DNA from: Capilliphycus robustus
Lineage (GTDB): Bacteria > Cyanobacteriota > Cyanobacteriia > Cyanobacteriales > Microcoleaceae
Direction of reading: 5' to 3'
DNA: 64,000 bases
Assembly: GCF_034932365.1 (NCBI RefSeq)
Contig: NZ_JAYGHR010000072.1
Coordinates: 41,446 to 105,445, forward strand
Each line of letters begins with the position of its first letter. The stretch's first letter is position 1. The position numbers and the translations under genes are program-made. Under the pieces are notes generated by a model. The model worked only from the letters and a program-made list of their open reading frames with translations, did no database searches and had not been told where the DNA came from. Shown here piece by piece: positions 61,283-64,000 of this stretch.

Positions 61283-62570
61283 CTACGACTCAACTTGCTG
61301 AGACAGGATTTCTCCTATCACAGTAGAGGTAAAATCTCCTGAAGCGTTTTGATCTAAGATCCAAGTTCCGCTATGCCCTAGCGTACTCAAAGCTGAATTC
61401 AGAATATTAATTGCGGCATTATGATCCCTGTCTAACTCGCACCCACACTGACAAATATGAGTTCGAGTTGATAGAGATTTTTTAACAATCGCACCACAAT
61501 TAGAGCAGGTTTGGGAGGTATAAGCCGGGTTAACAGCAACCGTTACCCGACCGAACTTGCTTCCAAAATACTCTAACCATTTTCTGAATTGATACCAACC
61601 CGCATCATTAATTGACTTGGCTAGACAATGATTCTTTACTAAGTTCTTAATCCTCAAGTCTTCGTAGGCGACCAAATCGTTTGATTGGATTACGCAACGC
61701 GCCAGTCTTTTGGCGTGTTCTACACGTTGTCTACTTATTTTGAGGTGTGCTTTGCCCAGTCGTTTAATGGCTTTTAATCGGTTGGCACTGCCAATATTTT
61801 TTCGAGAAACGCGCCTTTGATAAAGCTTTAATCGCTTTTCGTTTTTTCTGTAGAAACGAGGGTTGGGTTCAGTGTTGCCATTACTATCGGTGTAGAACTC
61901 TTTTAATCCTACATCTAACCCAATTGTTTTCCCTGTCGGTTGTATTTTTACCTTCACCTCGACTTGGATACAAAATTGAACGTAATACCCATCTGCCCTT
62001 CTAACCAGCCTCACTCGTTTAATTTGTTCAACTGGATAAAATGCAAGATCCCAGGTTCCAAGAAGTTTGAGTTTTCCAATCCCTTTTTTATCGATAAATT
62101 CGATATGTTTGGGGTCTAAAAGTTTCCAACCACTCTGTTTGTATTCAACAGAACGACTGTTTTTCTTGAACCTCGGATAACCCTTCTTGCCAGGTACTTT
62201 CTCTCTTGGTGCGCGTCTCTTGCGAACTTCCTCCTCGCAGGCGTGACCCCAAGACCGGAGTTCGCGCTTCCTTGGCTCCGTTAGACGGAGCAGGGTCGCA
62301 CCGCTTCTTACAATTATCAAAGAACCTAGCAATAGCTGACCAACACCGTTCTACAGACGCCTGACAAGCGTGTGAATTCAAGTCTCTGACAAAAGGGTAC
62401 ATAGCTCGGAGTTCAGTGTTATATCGATACAACTCTTTTCTTCCGAGTCCGCGATTATCCATCCAATACCGCAGACATGAGTTCCGAACAAACTGAGATG
62501 TTTGGATTACTTCATCGATTGCTTTATATTGATCTGGTTTCCCTTTTGCTTTGAATTCGTAGACGATCAT
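61283..62570 (-). pseudogene. tnpB: tnpB, frameshifted by a 95-bp palindromic insertion
   Basis: The 5' portion (62570 to about 62304) reads MIVYEFKAKGKPDQYKAIDE to FFDNCKK, and the 3' portion (about 62193 to 61283) resumes KVPGKKGYPRFKKN and runs to QQVES. Aligned with the intact TnpB at 44989 (NCRQKISGRKGFP), the two join as NCKK-KVPGKKGYP with no residue missing, so 103 bp are foreign. The catalytic residues are otherwise present (TIGLDVGLKEFY, AYEDLRI, LDRDHNAAINIL) as is the zinc finger CSNCG. The insertion shifts the frame and ends the upstream part after a stretch of nonsense, so the nuclease is inactive. A longer C-terminal tail (GHSGTWILDQNASGDFTST) distinguishes it from the first TnpB. 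Confidence 0.88.
62208..62302. mobile_element. 95-bp palindromic insertion (MITE-like) inside tnpB
   Basis: Ends GGTGCG (62208-62213) and CGCACC (62297-62302) are a perfect inverted repeat. Inside are two stems: GCGAACT (62222-62228)/AGTTCGC (62259-62265), and GCTCCGT (62275-62281)/ACGGAGC (62285-62291) with a TAG loop. Net extra DNA in tnpB is 103 bp, so an about 8-bp target duplication is possible. No coding capacity. It is GC-richer than the surrounding gene. No other copy was seen in this window. Confidence 0.75.
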
Positions 62571-62703
62571 TGACGCTAGCTTGTTTGGCGTATAATATTA
62601 TCATACCACATAGATGCTATATGCAGAAAGTAAGTTAACCGTCGTAAACGACGGGGCTTGCATCCCGCTTTTTTTCGGTCATCAAAAATCGAGAGAGCAT
62701 TTT

Positions 62704-63573
62704 TTAGCTATCTTCGTCAGGAGAGATTAACTGAATTGAAAGTCCTTCTCTGGCCATTAAACTATTGGGGAAACGTTGAGCGACTTGTTCTCCAACTTGA
62801 TCGAGAAAATCATCATTATGGAGCGGATCATGGTGAAAAATCACCAACCGTTTGACATTCGCTGCTTTTGCCACTTTAACCGCTTCCTGCCAAGTCGAAT
62901 GACCCCACCCGACTTTACTGGTTTTTTCAGAATAATACTCCTCATCGGTGTAGGTAGCATCATAGATTAAAACATCAGCATTGCGAGCCAAAAACAACAC
63001 ATTTTCATCTAAACCTTCCGGAAAATGTTCTGTATCGGTGACATAGGCGGCTGCATAACCATACCAATTCACGCGATAACCGACAGCTTCACCCGGATGA
63101 TTCAGCAGAGCCGTTTCAATTTTAATACCATCTCCAATTTCTAGAGTTTGACCGATGGTAACATCAAAAAACTTGAGAGTCGATCCCATCGTTTGTAAGG
63201 GAACCGGAAAATTGGGGTGAAGCATCTGATCATTGAGTCGCTGCTGCACCGTTGAACCATTGGGTGCAACCGCCCCATAAATATGAAACGTATTTTTGGG
63301 AATAAAAGCAGGAGTAAAGAACGGAAAACCTTGAATATGATCCCAATGGGCATGGGTAAAGAAGAGATGGGCAGCCACAGGCATCTGAGACATCAGAGAT
63401 TGTCCGAGAACCCGCAAACCCGTTCCCCCATCAAAAATCAAGCGTTCTGTTCCGACACGCATTTCGACGCAGGAGGTATTACCGCCATAGCGTACCGTTT
63501 CCGCCCCAGGACAGGCAACACTTCCTCTAACGCCCCAAAAGTGAATCGTAAACTGATTGTGCGGACTAGACAT
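62704..63573 (-). CDS. MBL-fold metallo-hydrolase
   Basis: 289 residues. The metal motif HxHxDH appears as FTHAHWDHIQGF (about 93-104), then the third and fourth ligands at HPGEAVGYRV and TDTEH, and the C-terminal FHHDP. The N-terminus IHFWGVRGSVACPG and YGGNTSCVEM is typical of the COG1235-like/phosphodiesterase-related MBL group. It could hydrolyse a phosphodiester, but the substrate is unknown; no nucleotide-specific motif was recognised. ATG at 63573. It lies next to the right end of the second TnpB element. Confidence 0.88.
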   Translation of the reverse strand: MSSPHNQFTIHFWGVRGSVACPGAETVRYGGNTSCVEMRVGTERLIFDGGTGLRVLGQSLMSQMPVAAHLFFTHAHWDHIQGFPFFTPAFIPKNTFHIYGAVAPNGSTVQQRLNDQMLHPNFPVPLQTMGSTLKFFDVTIGQTLEIGDGIKIETALLNHPGEAVGYRVNWYGYAAAYVTDTEHFPEGLDENVLFLARNADVLIYDATYTDEEYYSEKTSKVGWGHSTWQEAVKVAKAANVKRLVIFHHDPLHNDDFLDQVGEQVAQRFPNSLMAREGLSIQLISPDEDS

Positions 63574-63940
63574 AGGATCGAATGGAAGATGAATGATGAG
63601 CGATGATCACACTCAGGTATTGCTCCGGGTTCTGATTTCGGTCGAAGACCTCTGAGAACCCCTCTCGATCAGTGAAAATTTGAGCAACTGTGGCGAATTT
63701 GTATTGACACCTCAGTTGTGCAGCGAAGTACCATAGACTTATCTTAATGCCAATCTATCTTAAACTATCTAAATCTCCAAACGCTAAGACTAGATACCCA
63801 AAGCGAATCACCCCTGTTTGTGGCGATTGGGAGTGGGGTGTAACGACAAAATGATCTTATATTTTGATTTTCCCTATCTTAACGGGGGGGCTGGGGGGCT
63901 ATAGCACTACCCCCATAATCTTTGATTTGGGGGTAGGTAC
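63574..63940. other. Intergenic region at the right end
   Basis: No coding sequence recognised. Contains G-rich runs near 63884-63899 (GGGGGGG, GGGGGG) and CCCCC/GGGGG at 63911 and 63929 that could pair. Confidence 0.5.
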
Positions 63941-64000
63941 ATGGACACCCCAGGTAAAAAGCGAGGCATTCGACCTGTCCGCTTTTTACAATCTCCGTAT
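63941..64000 (+). CDS. Possible start of a gene cut by the window edge
   Basis: ATG at 63941 opens a frame of 20 codons to the edge: MDTPGKKRGIRPVRFLQSP, basic and plausible as the N-terminus of a membrane or cytoplasmic protein. The preceding GGGGGTAGGT could serve as a weak ribosome site. Too short to classify. Confidence 0.35.
   Translation, partial: MDTPGKKRGIRPVRFLQSPY

Larger units (their letters stand above)
61244..62660 (-). mobile_element. Second solitary TnpB element, tnpB broken by an insertion
   Basis: Left end TTGACACTCCC with hairpin CGTCGT / ACGACG (61256-61269); right end hairpin CCGTCGT / ACGACGG (62639-62654). Same end palindromes as the element at 44748. Contains only tnpB, disrupted at 62208-62302. 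Outer limits are inferred. Confidence 0.75.

Noticed and set aside
62145..62570. Programmed frameshift within the second tnpB
   Set aside because: The shift coincides with a GGTGCG/CGCACC-bounded foreign segment and there is no slippery site, so it is an insertion and not recoding.

Overview
This window is chromosomal DNA from a cyanobacterium, most probably a filamentous, non-heterocystous Oscillatoriales-type organism (Lyngbya/Limnoraphis/Oscillatoria-like). The evidence is lineage-specific genes (ndhD of NDH-1, beta-carotene hydroxylase crtR, a COP23 protein, ferredoxin:thioredoxin reductase ftrC, a cyAbrB regulator, a DUF1825 protein, a Ser/Thr kinase-GUN4 fusion), scattered HIP1 octamers (GCGATCGC, e.g. 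near 321, 2717, 3231, 5395, 8987), and short tandem and palindromic repeats in the spacers. A CnfR/PatB-type activator suggests nitrogen-fixing capacity, although no nif gene lies in the window. Genus assignment is inference. No rRNA, tRNA or CRISPR array was recognised.

Layout. 1-0.7 kb: 5' part of a CHAT (caspase-like) gene running off the left edge. 1.3-15 kb: housekeeping and envelope genes: ndhD, a TPR/retropepsin-like protein, UDP-glucose dehydrogenase and UDP-glucuronate decarboxylase (UDP-sugars for polysaccharide), lepA, DUF1825, signal peptidase I, crtR, COP23 protein, pyruvate kinase. 15.7-31 kb: a dense signalling region. A 1673-residue hybrid histidine kinase overlaps a REC-GGDEF-EAL gene and is followed by a relic of a second GGDEF gene; then come a repeat/PPC-domain protein, a Tat-exported flavin amine oxidase and an ABC-2 permease; then a minus-strand operon of REC-histidine kinase, lone REC and REC-GAF-PAS-PAS-adenylate cyclase. 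31.8-40.7 kb: cnfR, leuC-leuD, a truncated WD40 gene, a SWIM zinc-finger gene, a TPR-STAND NTPase, and ddl. 40.8-48.9 kb: kinase-GUN4 fusion, DUF309, ftrC, DUF58, a solitary intact TnpB element, a PilT-family ATPase, coaD and a coiled-coil protein. 49.2-64 kb: DUF2157/GDYXXLXY pair, fur with a likely autoregulated promoter, sppA, fni, pyrR, cbiB/cobD, an Rrf2 regulator, cyAbrB, a MoxR ATPase, ribF, a second TnpB element broken by a small palindromic insertion, an MBL hydrolase, and a possible gene start at the right edge.

Most notable: (i) a 95-bp structured element with GGTGCG/CGCACC ends inside the second tnpB; (ii) four copies of one AAACCCGGTTTCT hairpin, all at gene 3' ends, acting as a mobile or spreading terminator; (iii) a two-second-messenger (c-di-GMP, cAMP) signalling block with gene decay; (iv) a STAND NTPase and a WD40 remnant that may be halves of a split STAND-WD40 protein; (v) an orphan cnfR with a perfect 32-bp direct repeat upstream. 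None is demonstrably a new system from sequence alone.
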